DNA from: Bacteroidales bacterium
GTDB taxonomy: Bacteria; Bacteroidota; Bacteroidia; Bacteroidales; UBA3824
Assembly: GCA_017544805.1 (NCBI GenBank)
Contig: JAFYDK010000042.1
Location: 1-51,067, forward strand
Length of the DNA stretch: 51,067 nucleotides
Reading direction: 5' to 3'
Made by a program: the position numbers and the translations under genes. Of the stretch, positions 42,479 to 51,067 are shown piece after piece (the first letter of the stretch is position 1; every line of letters starts with the position of its first letter). The notes below the pieces were generated by a model, which was not told the origin of the DNA, did no database searches, and was given only the letters and a program-made list of their open reading frames with translations.

Positions 42479-43027
42479 ATGCAGCAACAAGAATATCTCG
42501 ATAAATTTGAACAAAAATTGTTAGAAAATCTTATAACATTTTGTACTTCAAAGGGTTGGCTTGACGGTAAAATGCAAGAGACTCCCGATATTACTCAAAA
42601 ATGGGATTCTATTTCGCCATCTTATATAAAAGATGCGTTGAAGGAGGTTCAAAAATACGAATCAGTTACTTTGGCTTGGCCTGTTTATATCGGCATGGCT
42701 ATCGCAAAATATTGGGATACGGAATGGGATATTTATTCCAAACACGAAAATCTTTATCTTCATTTAAGGGACAAGCGCGGTTTTGATTATCTTGACGAAG
42801 TGGTAAGAGGTCAGATTCTCTGTCTTGACAAAGAGGATTTTACTAAATGTGAGGATATGGTAAGGGAGTGCGTGTTTTTTGTTATGAGCACTATACGAAA
42901 AGAACAAGTGGAAAGGGGTAGCGTAACGGCCTTTTATGTTTATACACGTAGTCTTTACGTGCTTTACAGAATCGGTGCGGCTATCGAATTGAAAAAATTA
43001 GGTTATAAAATGGAAAAAATGCAATAA
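42479..43027 (+). CDS. Conserved-looking hypothetical helical protein
   Basis: This 182-residue soluble, mostly helical protein has no signal peptide or membrane helix. It has a cluster of aromatic residues (LAWPVYIGMAIAKYWDTEWD, YSKHENLYLHLRDKRGFDYL) and helices ending in YVYTRSLYVLYRIGAAIELK. I do not recognise the family. It has a plausible TAAATTTG -7 box at 42446-42453 and is divergent from the MATE gene. The length and codon use look like a real gene. Confidence 0.65.
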   Translation: MQQQEYLDKFEQKLLENLITFCTSKGWLDGKMQETPDITQKWDSISPSYIKDALKEVQKYESVTLAWPVYIGMAIAKYWDTEWDIYSKHENLYLHLRDKRGFDYLDEVVRGQILCLDKEDFTKCEDMVRECVFFVMSTIRKEQVERGSVTAFYVYTRSLYVLYRIGAAIELKKLGYKMEKMQ

Positions 43028-43174
43028 TTCCCGTTTTTATGTCCGGGGTGGAAATTTTTTTTTTTATTATCATATAATTGCTTAACTTTGCGGCGAAAGT
43101 AAAAATCTTTTTCCGGGGTTAAGGGCGGAAAGGAATTCTGCGAAAACTCCGGTATTAAACTAATCGTAAAAAAC

Positions 43175-44017
43175 ATGGGCTGGTTTAACAGATCACAACA
43201 AGGTATTAGTACCGAAACTAAAGACAAAAAAGAAATTCCTGATGGACTTTGGTACAAATGTCCTCAGTGTAAGGAAATTATCACGACAGATGACCACAAA
43301 AAAAATCTTTGTGTTTGTCCTAAATGCAATTATCACGAGAGAATTTCAACGAAAGAGTATTACGAAATCCTTTTTGACGGGGGTGAATACGAGGAATTGT
43401 TTGGAAACTTACATTCAAGTGACCCGTTGAATTTCGTGGACAGAAAAAAATATACTGACAGAATTGCCGCTGTCGAAAAACAAACGAATCTTAAAGATGC
43501 TATTTCGGTTGCAACGGGAAAACTCGGTGGTCGTAATGTTACGATAGATTGTATGAATTTTGAGTTTGTCGGAGGTTCTATGGGTTCTGTTGTCGGCGAA
43601 AAAATAGCACGCAGCGTTGATTATTGTATCAAAAACTCTCAGCCGCTGGTAATTATCAGCCGTTCGGGCGGTGCGAGAATGATGGAAGGTGCTTTTTCGC
43701 TTATGCAGATGGCTAAAACCTCAGCAAAACTTACTCAACTTAGTGAAAAACGTCTTCCTTATATTTCGGTTATGACAAATCCTACAACCGGCGGTGTTTC
43801 AGCATCGTTTGCAATGTTGGGCGATATTAATATGGCTGAACCTGAGGCTCTTATCGGATTTGCAGGTCCGAGGGTCATAAGAGAATTTACGGGAAAAGAT
43901 TTGCCGGAGGGTTTTCAGTCTTCGGAATTCCTTTTGGAACACGGATTTTTGGATACCATCGTGGAGAGAAAAAATCTTAAAAAGACGCTTGAGTCTTTGT
44001 TCAATATGATGATGTAA
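43175..44017 (+). CDS. accD: Acetyl-CoA carboxylase carboxyltransferase subunit beta
   Basis: This 280-residue AccD makes malonyl-CoA with AccA for fatty acid synthesis. A zinc ribbon is formed by Cys29, Cys32, Cys48 and Cys51 (KCPQCKE, CVCPKC). Carboxyltransferase motifs are [60 protein letters not shown] and [20 protein letters not shown]. It is standard in length. A TAACTTTG -7 box is at 43083-43090. The accA gene is not in the window. Confidence 0.95.
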   Translation: MGWFNRSQQGISTETKDKKEIPDGLWYKCPQCKEIITTDDHKKNLCVCPKCNYHERISTKEYYEILFDGGEYEELFGNLHSSDPLNFVDRKKYTDRIAAVEKQTNLKDAISVATGKLGGRNVTIDCMNFEFVGGSMGSVVGEKIARSVDYCIKNSQPLVIISRSGGARMMEGAFSLMQMAKTSAKLTQLSEKRLPYISVMTNPTTGGVSASFAMLGDINMAEPEALIGFAGPRVIREFTGKDLPEGFQSSEFLLEHGFLDTIVERKNLKKTLESLFNMMM

Positions 44018-44141
44018 TCTTATTGAAAGAAAAAAAATCTTATGTCGTAAAAAAAATAAAAAAAGTGTACGGTTTTTGATGAATAATTATTATCTTTACT
44101 CGCTGTTTAATCGTAAAAAGCGGTTGATGTAGATAATCAAT

Positions 44142-47100
44142 ATGAAATCTTTACAGTACATATTTGCGATACTATTTATAAATCTTGCTTTTCTTGGGGG
44201 GACTGCGTTTTCACAAGAAAGGCAACCTTTGTTTCATACCGTTGATGAGCAAAACGGACTTGTCAATGATTTGATTAATTGTATTGAAGTTGATGATTAC
44301 GGTTATATTTGGATAGGTTGTAAGTCAGGACTTTGCCGTTATGACGGACAGAATTTTAAAATTTTTTCGGCAAACGGTAACCGTAAAACAAATATTGTTT
44401 CAGGTAATACTATTGCCGATATTGAAAAAGACAAAAGCGGTAGGATTTGGATTGCAACCGAAAGAGGCGTTTCTAATTTTAATACGATAACGGGACAGTT
44501 TTCTTTTGTGCCGCTTGTATTGGACGACGGCAAAATCAAAAGCAGTTATCAAGCCGATAAAATTTTAGTAAACAATGCGGGTGAAATTTATTTTTATTCT
44601 TCTTATTCGCGGCTTTATGTTTTTGATTCTTCAGACAGCACTTTCCGTGCTTTTTACCCCGAAGTTTTGGATAAATTAAAATCACGATATTGTTATATTG
44701 ACAATACGGATAATTTTTGGCTTTTGAGCGATGCCGACCGCAAAATTTACAAAATGAGTTCGCAAGGCGATCTGTTAAGAACCATAAATTGTGATGATTA
44801 TGAATATGATACGCCGACAAAAGGAAATTTTGCCTTTCTTGACAACGGCAACGGTGAGGTGTTTTTCGGTGGCGACAACGGCTTTTTGATTTTCAGTCAG
44901 AACGAAAACAAGTTCAAAAAACTTGATGCCGTTAATATTGATATTTTCCCCGAAAAAGAAACGAAATGTTTTTTCAAAGACAGCCGCGGTCTTATTTGGA
45001 TCGGTACTAATGCAAAAGAACTTTTTGTTTATAATCCCAAAACAAAATATTTGACAATAGTTCCTTCGGCTTCCAATAGAACTCCTTATCGTCTTAATTC
45101 TCCGACGGTTATGGATGTCAGAGAGGATAACCGCGGACTTTTGTGGTTTGGTACTTGGAAAGGTTTGTCGTTTACGGAAATCAATCCTTCCAAAAGGTTT
45201 CATAACGTTTCAAACGAAGAGCCGGAAATTCTTCCTAACAAAAATTATGTCAGTGCTTTTGATGCTTACGGCGACATGATTGTTATCGGTTGTGACGGTG
45301 GCGGTGCAACGTTTTGGCAAAAAAATGCTGTTAGACGTTTTGATTGTTTTGACCCGCAGGAGCGTAAGGGAACGAAAATGAGAAGGGCTTCTGTTTTGGG
45401 ACTTTGTTATGATAAAGAAGGCTATCTTTATAACGGTGGTTATAACCGTACCGTAACAAGGATTCACCCTAATCTTAAAGACGTTGATGAATATCCTATT
45501 AGTCAGGTTGATTCTAATTATATGTCTTCCGATTTTACGACTTCCATGCTTTGTGATGATAAGGACAGAGTCTGGATTTTAACAAACGGGGACGGTCTTT
45601 ACGAGGTAATTGACAAGAAAAAAGGTATTGTTAAAAGGCATAATATTGACAAAAACGGTAAACATTTGTGCAGTATTTGGGGAACTTGTCTTGCATTTTC
45701 CGATGGAAAACTTTATGTCGGCTCGTATCAGGGTATGACGATTTATGACATAGAAAACGACGTCTTTGAAAATTATGATTCTGATATGGAGGACACCTCT
45801 TCCTTGAGTCATAGTTGGGTTTCTTATATTTTGATTGATAGTAAGAAAAGAATATGGGTCGGAACAAGTTTTGGTCTCAACCTTTTTGATGTCAAGAGCA
45901 AAACGTTTCGTCATATCGGCAGGGAGAGAGGTTTTTTGAGCGATGATATAAAAGGTATTATCGAAGACGAAAAAACAGGACTTTTGTGGGTTTCAACCTC
46001 AAAAGGTATTTCTAAGTTTGACCCCGAAAAAATGGAAGTCGTAAGAACCTATCTTAGTTCTGACGGACTTTTAACGGAGAATTTTCAGTTAAGGGGTGCT
46101 TTTAAGGACAAGGATGGCACGATGTATTTTGGAGCTGCTAACGGTTTCATTTATTTTAATCCTGAAGAAATTTCCGACAACATACAGCTTCCGATGCCGA
46201 TGATAACGGGTTTGATGATTAATTATTCGAGGGTTATGCCTTTGGATAAAAATTCACCTTTAACCAAAGCCACGGAAGCAACCGACAAAATAGAATTGAC
46301 CTCTGATCAGAGTACGTTTACGATAGAGTTTACCTCGCTTAATTTTGTAAACGAGGGCGGCAACCGTTATTTTTGTTTTCTTGAGGGTTATGACAAGAAT
46401 TGGATTGACGTTGGAACAAGACATGAAATTACTTTTACTAATCTTGCTCCGGGCAATTATATTTTTGAGGTGAAATGTCAGAATGCTGACGGTTGTGTTT
46501 CGGACATAAGGCCTTTGAAAATAACAGTGAAACCTCCTTTTTATAGGACTTGGTGGTTTGTAACGCTGGAGATTTTGGCGATGGTATTTTTCGTAGTTTT
46601 CGTTTATTGGTTGAGAACAAGGAATTTGAAGGAAAATCAGCGCAAACTTGAGCAAATGGTGGTTTCCCGTACTGAGGCGTTAACAAAAGTGAACGCTGAA
46701 CTTGAGGCTCAAAAGGAGGAGATTTTAAGGCAAAGTCAGGAAATCGAGCATCATAGGGACGAACTTGTCAGCAAAAATCAAGAGTTGGAACTCAACCGTA
46801 TTGAAATTACAAGACGTAACGAGGAAATCAAAAAATCGCTTAAAAACATTCTCGTTCTCAACGACATAAGCCGTCAGATAACCTCTTCGTTTGATATTTC
46901 AAATATTATAATGACGGCCTACAACCATGTTACGCAGATTGTTAAAGCGGATTTCTTTTCGATAGGAATTTTTAGCCCGAGTCTCAACTCGTTGGAATTT
47001 AATTATATTTTTATAAACAACGAGCTTTCTCAAGCCAAGAAAGTTCCTTGTAAAGACGATACTTTTGCTGAGCAAAAATGTTATATGTCTAATTCGGACG

Positions 47101-48131
47101 TATTCTTGACGGGTGAAAATTGCAAAAAATCTTATTTCTATTCCGAACAAGAAAATTTGGATTTAGGCACGATTTGTCTTATGCCTTTAAGAGAAAGTAA
47201 CAAGGCTAACGGCGTTTTTGTTATCGGTGTCAAAGAAAATGATTATTATTCCAAAACAGATATTGCAAATATCGGAATGGTAAGTTCTTACGTCAGCATT
47301 GCAATCGACAAGGCAAGGGATTATCAGCAATTAAGAAGTAAGAATAATGCAATTAATGGTTCAATACGTTATGCTAAAACTATTCAGGACGCAATTCTTG
47401 TTGATGAGGCTACAATTAATAAGTATTTTAGCGGAATGGTAGTTTTCCGTCCTAAAGATATTGTCAGCGGTGATTTTTATTGGTTTAGAACGATAGAAAA
47501 AGAGGGCGTCGGACTTCATAAAATTTTTGCAGCCGTTGTCGATTGTACGGGACACGGTGTTCCCGGTGCATTCATGTCATTGATTAGTAATACGTTACTC
47601 GATGATATTGTAATTCGAGGCGGACATTATGAAACGGATAGAATTTTGAAACTTTTGGACAAGGAAATTGTTCTTGTCCTTAATCAGCAGAATTCCGAAA
47701 ATAATGACGGTCTTGATATGGCGATTTGTGCTTTTGATTTGGGCGAAAACGGAGAAATAAAATCGGTTTCGTATTCGGGTGCTAAAAACGCTCTTTATTA
47801 TTATAACAAAGAAATTGACGAATTCAAATCCATAGGCGCTGACAGAATTTCTATCGGTGGTTATAATAGCGAAATCGACAAACAATTTACGAGCAAAGTT
47901 TTTGAGGTTCATAAAGGCGATATGTTTTTTATGACCTCTGACGGCATTATAGATCAAAATAACAGAGAACGTAAGCGTTTTTCAAGTGCCAGATTTTTGA
48001 GAACGCTGACGGCAAATCGTAACGAAGAAATGTCTGTTATAAAGGCAAATCTTGAAAAAGAGTTGGACGATTTTATGTCCGGCGTAGACCAAAGGGACGA
48101 TATTTCCGTTATGGGCTTGAGGATTCTCTGA
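44142..48131 (+). CDS. Propeller/Y_Y_Y membrane sensor with GAF and SpoIIE phosphatase
   Basis: This 1329-residue protein has a signal peptide (residues 1-25) and a periplasmic two-component-type beta propeller of about 700 residues. Its reg_prop repeats include NCIEVDDYGYIWIGCKSGLC, DIEKDKSGRIWIATERGVSN and FKDSRGLIWIGTNAKELFVY. A Y_Y_Y domain follows at about 735-800 (RYFCFLEGYDKNWIDVGTRH, LAPGNYIFEVKCQNADGCVS), then one membrane helix near 803-825 and a long coiled coil. A GAF lies at about 905-1063, and a C-terminal SpoIIE/PP2C domain at about 1100-1329 has GDFYWF, VVDCTGHGVPGAFM, NDGLDMAIC, FMTSDGIIDQ and a final RDDISVMG. The metal residues are intact. In gut Bacteroidetes this sensor half usually joins a histidine kinase. 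Its protein target is not encoded beside it. Confidence 0.9.
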   Translation: MKSLQYIFAILFINLAFLGGTAFSQERQPLFHTVDEQNGLVNDLINCIEVDDYGYIWIGCKSGLCRYDGQNFKIFSANGNRKTNIVSGNTIADIEKDKSGRIWIATERGVSNFNTITGQFSFVPLVLDDGKIKSSYQADKILVNNAGEIYFYSSYSRLYVFDSSDSTFRAFYPEVLDKLKSRYCYIDNTDNFWLLSDADRKIYKMSSQGDLLRTINCDDYEYDTPTKGNFAFLDNGNGEVFFGGDNGFLIFSQNENKFKKLDAVNIDIFPEKETKCFFKDSRGLIWIGTNAKELFVYNPKTKYLTIVPSASNRTPYRLNSPTVMDVREDNRGLLWFGTWKGLSFTEINPSKRFHNVSNEEPEILPNKNYVSAFDAYGDMIVIGCDGGGATFWQKNAVRRFDCFDPQERKGTKMRRASVLGLCYDKEGYLYNGGYNRTVTRIHPNLKDVDEYPISQVDSNYMSSDFTTSMLCDDKDRVWILTNGDGLYEVIDKKKGIVKRHNIDKNGKHLCSIWGTCLAFSDGKLYVGSYQGMTIYDIENDVFENYDSDMEDTSSLSHSWVSYILIDSKKRIWVGTSFGLNLFDVKSKTFRHIGRERGFLSDDIKGIIEDEKTGLLWVSTSKGISKFDPEKMEVVRTYLSSDGLLTENFQLRGAFKDKDGTMYFGAANGFIYFNPEEISDNIQLPMPMITGLMINYSRVMPLDKNSPLTKATEATDKIELTSDQSTFTIEFTSLNFVNEGGNRYFCFLEGYDKNWIDVGTRHEITFTNLAPGNYIFEVKCQNADGCVSDIRPLKITVKPPFYRTWWFVTLEILAMVFFVVFVYWLRTRNLKENQRKLEQMVVSRTEALTKVNAELEAQKEEILRQSQEIEHHRDELVSKNQELELNRIEITRRNEEIKKSLKNILVLNDISRQITSSFDISNIIMTAYNHVTQIVKADFFSIGIFSPSLNSLEFNYIFINNELSQAKKVPCKDDTFAEQKCYMSNSDVFLTGENCKKSYFYSEQENLDLGTICLMPLRESNKANGVFVIGVKENDYYSKTDIANIGMVSSYVSIAIDKARDYQQLRSKNNAINGSIRYAKTIQDAILVDEATINKYFSGMVVFRPKDIVSGDFYWFRTIEKEGVGLHKIFAAVVDCTGHGVPGAFMSLISNTLLDDIVIRGGHYETDRILKLLDKEIVLVLNQQNSENNDGLDMAICAFDLGENGEIKSVSYSGAKNALYYYNKEIDEFKSIGADRISIGGYNSEIDKQFTSKVFEVHKGDMFFMTSDGIIDQNNRERKRFSSARFLRTLTANRNEEMSVIKANLEKELDDFMSGVDQRDDISVMGLRIL

Positions 48132-48197
48132 AAAAAATTGTAAATTTAGAAAACAATTACTAATTTAGCATAAACTTTAAAAAAAAAGGATAAAATT

Positions 48198-49049
48198 ATG
48201 TTTTTGATAGCAGATTGCGGTTCTACCAAATGCGACTGGGCGGTTTCAAACGGTGATGAGGATGTAAAATTCTTTTCTGGGGTGGGTTTTAATGCCATTC
48301 ACTCCAAGGATGAGGTTATTTTGTTGGCTATCAAGAATGCCATATCCTCTAACGGAATAGACACAAAGTCAATAGATAAAATATATTTTTACGGTGCGGG
48401 CTGCATTGAAGGAATAGGAGCGGAGAAGGTTTCTTATACGCTCAAATACTTTTTTCAAAACTCCGAAATTTATACTTTTGACGATTTGACGGGTGCAGGA
48501 CGGGCTATTTTTAAGACCGATCCGGGAATTGCCTGCATTTTGGGAACGGGTTGTAATTCAGGAGTTTATAGTAATTTTGAAATCGGAGATCATATTTATC
48601 CGATGGGTTATATTATCGGTGATGAAGGCTCCGGAGCAAGTATCGGAAAAAGACTTGTTAATGCCATTTACAAAAAGGAATTGCCGGATACTTACCGTAA
48701 CCTTTTTGAAAAAGAGTGCATGATGAGTTATGACGATGTAATTTACGGTGTTTACCGTTCTGATACTCCGGCTGTATTTTTGGCGAGTCTTGTGCCTTTT
48801 ATCCACGAGCATATTAATGACCCGATTTTCAGGAATTTGGTGTTTTGCGAGTTTGATTTGTTTTTCAATCATAATATTATCAGGCTCGACCGTCCGAAAA
48901 ATTACAGTGCGGGTTTTGTAGGCTCGATTGCCTCGTATTTTGAAGATATTTTAAGAGATGCTGCCCGTTTCCACGGCATTACAATTTCGTCGATAATTCA
49001 GCGTCCTATCCAAAGGCTTGTTGAATTTCATAACGAGGTCAGCCTTTAA
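48198..49049 (+). CDS. BadF/BadG-type ATPase (N-acetylglucosamine kinase-like)
   Basis: This 283-residue protein has the actin/hexokinase-type ATPase fold. The phosphate-1 motif is ADCGSTKCDWAV, the phosphate-2 region LGTGCNSGVYSNFEIGD, and the glycine motif IIGDEGSGASIGKRLV. It belongs to the BadF/BadG/BcrA/BcrD family; Bacteroidetes members of this size are mostly annotated as N-acetylglucosamine or amino-sugar kinases. There is no Fe-S activase signature, so sugar phosphorylation is likelier than dehydratase activation. A likely promoter (TTG, about 20 bases, TAATTTAG) precedes it. Confidence 0.8.
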   Translation: MFLIADCGSTKCDWAVSNGDEDVKFFSGVGFNAIHSKDEVILLAIKNAISSNGIDTKSIDKIYFYGAGCIEGIGAEKVSYTLKYFFQNSEIYTFDDLTGAGRAIFKTDPGIACILGTGCNSGVYSNFEIGDHIYPMGYIIGDEGSGASIGKRLVNAIYKKELPDTYRNLFEKECMMSYDDVIYGVYRSDTPAVFLASLVPFIHEHINDPIFRNLVFCEFDLFFNHNIIRLDRPKNYSAGFVGSIASYFEDILRDAARFHGITISSIIQRPIQRLVEFHNEVSL

Positions 49050-49104
49050 GAAAAAAAAGAGCATTAATTTTTTTTATTAAACCTTAAATATACTTGAATA
49101 AATT

Positions 49105-49596
49105 ATGGAAAAACGCCAGACAATTACTTTTGCCTCGCTTCCGCAGAATGTTAGCGAATTGCAGGCATTGAAAGAGGCTACTTTGGAAAATCCTTTTGAA
49201 GTCTGCGCTTTGGTGGTAGCGGTTTTGTGCCGTTACGAAACGAGCGTTAATGATTGTATTGATATGCTGAATTTCCTTAAAGGTCCTCAACCTATGTCAG
49301 CATACGATAAACAATTTTTAAGGGACAGATTGACGGGTAAATTTTATAAACCGAGAAGTTATTTCAAAGGGACTTCCCCCGAAAACAATTATCAGCCGAC
49401 AGAATATACGGTAGAGGTTTTTGATAATCCGTATTCTTATCAATCGGAAGGATATGTAACGTTGTGGCTTGTTTCTTCGGGTGCTGATTCTCCCCGTCAG
49501 ATAAAACTTCGTAAAAAAGGAAATCAATGGTTTTTGTGGGAAAATTTCTTACTTCCCGATATTAGAATACCTAAAGCCGATGATCCATGGGCTTAA
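49105..49596 (+). CDS. Small protein, DUF6935-like, unknown function
   Basis: This 163-residue soluble protein has no signal peptide. Its recognisable segments are SELQALKEATLENPFEVCAL (helical), MLNFLKGPQPMSAYDKQFLR and DRLTGKFYKPRSYFKGTSPE. A beta half follows (VTLWLVSSGADSPRQIKLRK, KKGNQWFLWENFLLPDIRIP) ending in Asp-Pro-Trp-Ala. I think it corresponds to the DUF6935 family, with moderate certainty. No function is known. It is 55 bases downstream of the BadF-type gene and probably cotranscribed. Confidence 0.65.
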   Translation: MEKRQTITFASLPQNVSELQALKEATLENPFEVCALVVAVLCRYETSVNDCIDMLNFLKGPQPMSAYDKQFLRDRLTGKFYKPRSYFKGTSPENNYQPTEYTVEVFDNPYSYQSEGYVTLWLVSSGADSPRQIKLRKKGNQWFLWENFLLPDIRIPKADDPWA

Positions 49597-49615
49597 AAAA
49601 TACGAACTACAAAAA

Positions 49616-49656
49616 AATAAGAGCCGTAAATTCTTTTTTTTACGGCTCTTATTTTT
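49616..49656. terminator. Bidirectional terminator
   Basis: AATAAGAGCCGTAAA pairs with TTTACGGCTCTTATT with T tracts on both strands. It ends the plus-strand gene, and on the minus strand it lies directly after the valS tail, so it is probably the old valS terminator too. Confidence 0.88.
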
Positions 49657-49667
49657 TAGTGTTTTTT

Positions 49668-49800
49668 TTACAAACTTGCAATCTGTTTTTCCAACGCTTC
49701 GATTTTCATTTTCGCGTCAGAAAGTTTTTGCTTTTCGCGTTCAACCACTGCTGCGGGTGCGCCTGAAACAAATCTCTCGTTAGAGAGTTTCTTCTCCACC
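49668..49800 (-). pseudogene. valS: Valyl-tRNA synthetase 3' fragment
   Basis: Reading the minus strand from 49800 to the stop at 49668-49670 gives VEKKLSNERFVSGAPAAVVE then REKQKLSDAKMKIEALEKQI and ASL. This is the C-terminal coiled-coil of ValRS, including the strongly conserved KLSNExFVxxAPxxVV motif. No earlier part of valS precedes it: the upstream sequence is in another frame and comes from a Bcp-like gene. Only about 44 codons remain, so it is a stranded gene end. An intact valS must exist elsewhere, because the enzyme is essential. Confidence 0.82.
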
Positions 49801-49801
49801 G

Positions 49802-49894
49802 ATATTTAACGCCTTTTTCCCTGAAATGCGGAAAAAGTTCAGCGAAGTTGCACGCCTGTTTTGTGCAGCCGGAAGTGTTGTCTTTAGGATAATT
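49802..49894 (-). pseudogene. bcp: Bcp-type peroxiredoxin fragment
   Basis: On the minus strand this encodes NYPKDNTSGCTKQACNFAEL then FPHFREKGVKY, the active-site region of a Bcp/PrxQ thiol peroxidase (usual form FYPKDNTPGCTxEACxFR with the peroxidatic Cys in GCT). It lacks a start and the rest of the enzyme. At its downstream edge it meets the valS fragment in a different frame. It is a 31-codon remnant, not a functional gene. Confidence 0.72.
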
Positions 49895-49949
49895 TGTTGG
49901 TTGTACTAAAAATCCCGCTTAAAACAAATAGGGCTTTTGGAATAGTTTT

Positions 49950-50672
49950 TTAGTGGTGATAATTCGGAAGTTCTTCCAACTTCTTGATAAATTGAACGTT
50001 GTTGGTTTGTGAGTCGGAAAACATATCGCCAACATCGCTATACAATGCCTGATACCAAGAGTATTTTGAAAAATAATTAGTCAGTTCTTTTGAACCGAAA
50101 CGGAAATTATTCCTTGCAAAAAAATAATTCCTTAAAATTCTCAAATCCTCTTTGTTCCAGCCTTTGAAATCGTCTTCCGTGTAATCTCGTGAAGAACCGA
50201 TAACCCACAAACGCTCAAATTTGTCCTCGTATGTACGAGAATCCTCAACATCGGATTTTGAAAAAATGTATTTGTAACGTTTTGCAAGATTAAAACCGCC
50301 CCATAGAATTAAAATTCCGGCAACGACAAAAATCGGTATTTTCAATTTTTCAAACAGCGGTTTTCCCGTTTTTTCAACAGGTTTTTGAAAAGTGACTGTT
50401 TCCTTCTGTTTGGGTTGAGGTTCTGGATTCGTAATAGGAATCTCTGCCTCAGACGTTGGATTTTTAGGCACTGAATTTTGCTTAATATCTCCGTCTTTTG
50501 AAACTTTTACTTTCAGTGTTACAGGAGTAGAATTTTCTGTGTTAACAACCTTTTGTGTTTCAGAAACTTGGTCTTTAACACCTAAAATTTTAGCCTTTTC
50601 TTTTGCTAAATCATCCTTGTTTAAAATGCCCTCCTCAAAATCCATGAGGCGGGCGATTTGTTCGTCAGTCAT
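49950..50672 (-). CDS. Membrane-anchored YARHG-domain protein
   Basis: This 240-residue protein has a cytosolic N-terminal helical motif (MTDEQIARLMDFEEGILNKD) and a Pro/Lys/Thr-rich linker (about 40-105). One membrane helix follows at about 113-130 (IPIFVVAGILILWGGFNLAK). The C-terminal YARHG-type domain at about 165-235 has LRILRNYFFARNNFRFGSKE and LTNYFSKYSWYQALYSDVGD (usual form YARHGxxFxxxxLxxYFxxxxWY, here FFARNNFRF). YARHG domains are extracellular and of unknown function. It lies among gene remnants and is therefore part of an accessory segment. Confidence 0.75.
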   Translation of the reverse strand: MTDEQIARLMDFEEGILNKDDLAKEKAKILGVKDQVSETQKVVNTENSTPVTLKVKVSKDGDIKQNSVPKNPTSEAEIPITNPEPQPKQKETVTFQKPVEKTGKPLFEKLKIPIFVVAGILILWGGFNLAKRYKYIFSKSDVEDSRTYEDKFERLWVIGSSRDYTEDDFKGWNKEDLRILRNYFFARNNFRFGSKELTNYFSKYSWYQALYSDVGDMFSDSQTNNVQFIKKLEELPNYHH

Positions 50673-50763
50673 CTTATTTTTAAGAATTTAAGATTTTTTG
50701 CTTTTCAGTTTCAAATTCTTCCTGATTATTTTACTATTTTTATTTCCTGCAAATTTCGATAAC

Positions 50764-51067
50764 TCATACCCCCATCATCTCTGCCATATTTACATCGTCG
50801 CTTACAACGTCGGTGTATTTGCCGGGTTTGATACCGTTGAGTGTAATCATGGTGATACGCAAAGATTTGCGTGTTTTGGTAACGGTGCGGAAAAGTTCTT
50901 TGCGTTCTTCCAAATAGTCAGCGTATTGCGACGTTATTACAAATGGTAAGCGCGAAAACTTAATTTCGCAAAGGTTTATGATGTCATCACGACGGTCAAT
51001 TACAAGGTCAATTTGTGCGCCGCCTTCTTCGCCGTTGTAACGCCACGAACTTATCGTTGTCGCAACT
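50764..51067 (-). CDS. C-terminal part of an ATP-binding protein with nuclease-like domain
   Basis: The gene runs off the right edge; about 100 C-terminal residues are visible, ending NMAEMMGV. The stretch EEGGAQIDLVIDRRDDIINL followed by CEIKFS is the D...ExK motif of a PD-(D/E)XK-like fold. This fold closes many AAA+ ATPases of the archaeal ATPase/DUF234 type in Bacteroidetes. The tail RKELFRTVTKTRKSLRITMI fits as well. The ATPase part should lie to the right of the window. Such proteins often occur in many copies in variable regions. Confidence 0.75.
   Translation of the reverse strand, partial: VATTISSWRYNGEEGGAQIDLVIDRRDDIINLCEIKFSRLPFVITSQYADYLEERKELFRTVTKTRKSLRITMITLNGIKPGKYTDVVSDDVNMAEMMGV

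Noticed and set aside
49105..49596. Protein as a toxin or defence gene
   Set aside because: No catalytic motif or partner gene; it pairs with a BadF-type kinase gene and looks like an ordinary cytosolic protein.
49580..49783. 67-codon plus-strand frame with Phe-rich product
   Set aside because: It runs through the bidirectional terminator and is antisense to the valS fragment.
50698..50949. 83-codon plus-strand frame
   Set aside because: It is antisense to the C-terminal part of the ATPase/nuclease-like gene, which has a recognisable D...ExK motif.

Overview
The window comes from an AT-rich member of the Bacteroidetes, most likely a Bacteroidales-type organism. The evidence is type IX secretion (T9SS) sorting domains and a PorP/SprF protein, Bacteroidetes-type promoters (TTTG, about 20 bp, TAnnTTTG) in front of many genes, the PG0541-type small protein, meso-diaminopimelate dehydrogenase, and a propeller/Y_Y_Y sensor. 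No rRNA, tRNA, CRISPR array or recognisable transposase was seen.

Left part (1-8430): a PG0541-family protein, then a HigBA-like toxin-antitoxin pair followed by a second copy of the 3' end of the PG0541 gene. Next come a decayed toxin with an intact HigA-like antitoxin, the fluoride channel CrcB, two DUF3791-type small proteins, and a strong promoter driving a compact structured RNA with a predicted pseudoknot. After these lie a large lipoprotein, a frameshifted MORN-repeat lipoprotein, a predicted aminopeptidase and Ddh.

Surface and signalling part (8430-25440): on the minus strand is a likely operon for cell-surface proteins (PKD plus type-B CTD, PorP/SprF-OmpA fusion, type-A CTD protein, peptidase-S74 chaperone-tailed protein), preceded by a CheR-like methyltransferase. 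On the plus strand lies the most interesting locus. It holds a membrane 4HB-GAF-PAS-PAS sensor with no output domain, a GAF-PAS-PAS-SpoIIE phosphatase (SiaA-like), a SiaB-type kinase, and a SiaC-type phosphoprotein with the expected Thr68. An ABCG-like transporter follows, with TerB-like and FHA-like N-terminal regions, then a lipoprotein and a small exported protein. I read it as a serine/threonine partner-switch whose output may be a transporter rather than a diguanylate cyclase.

Middle and right part (25440-49600): a DEAD-box RNA helicase, a SWIM-SNF2 helicase, PspA and a membrane coiled-coil protein, a PD40-CRD-OmpA protein with an exported partner, guanine deaminase, TatD, RibD, thioredoxin, a YbjN-like protein, ThrH, a MATE exporter, an unknown protein, AccD, a 1329-residue propeller-GAF-SpoIIE sensor phosphatase, a BadF-type kinase and a small unknown protein.

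Right end (49600-51067): a patchwork of gene remnants. It has the last 44 codons of a valyl-tRNA synthetase with its terminator, about 31 codons of a Bcp peroxiredoxin, a YARHG protein, and the C-terminus of an ATPase/nuclease-like protein running off the window. The valS tail and the PG0541 tail share one layout, an old gene 3' end stranded beyond inserted cargo, which suggests a common mode of insertion.
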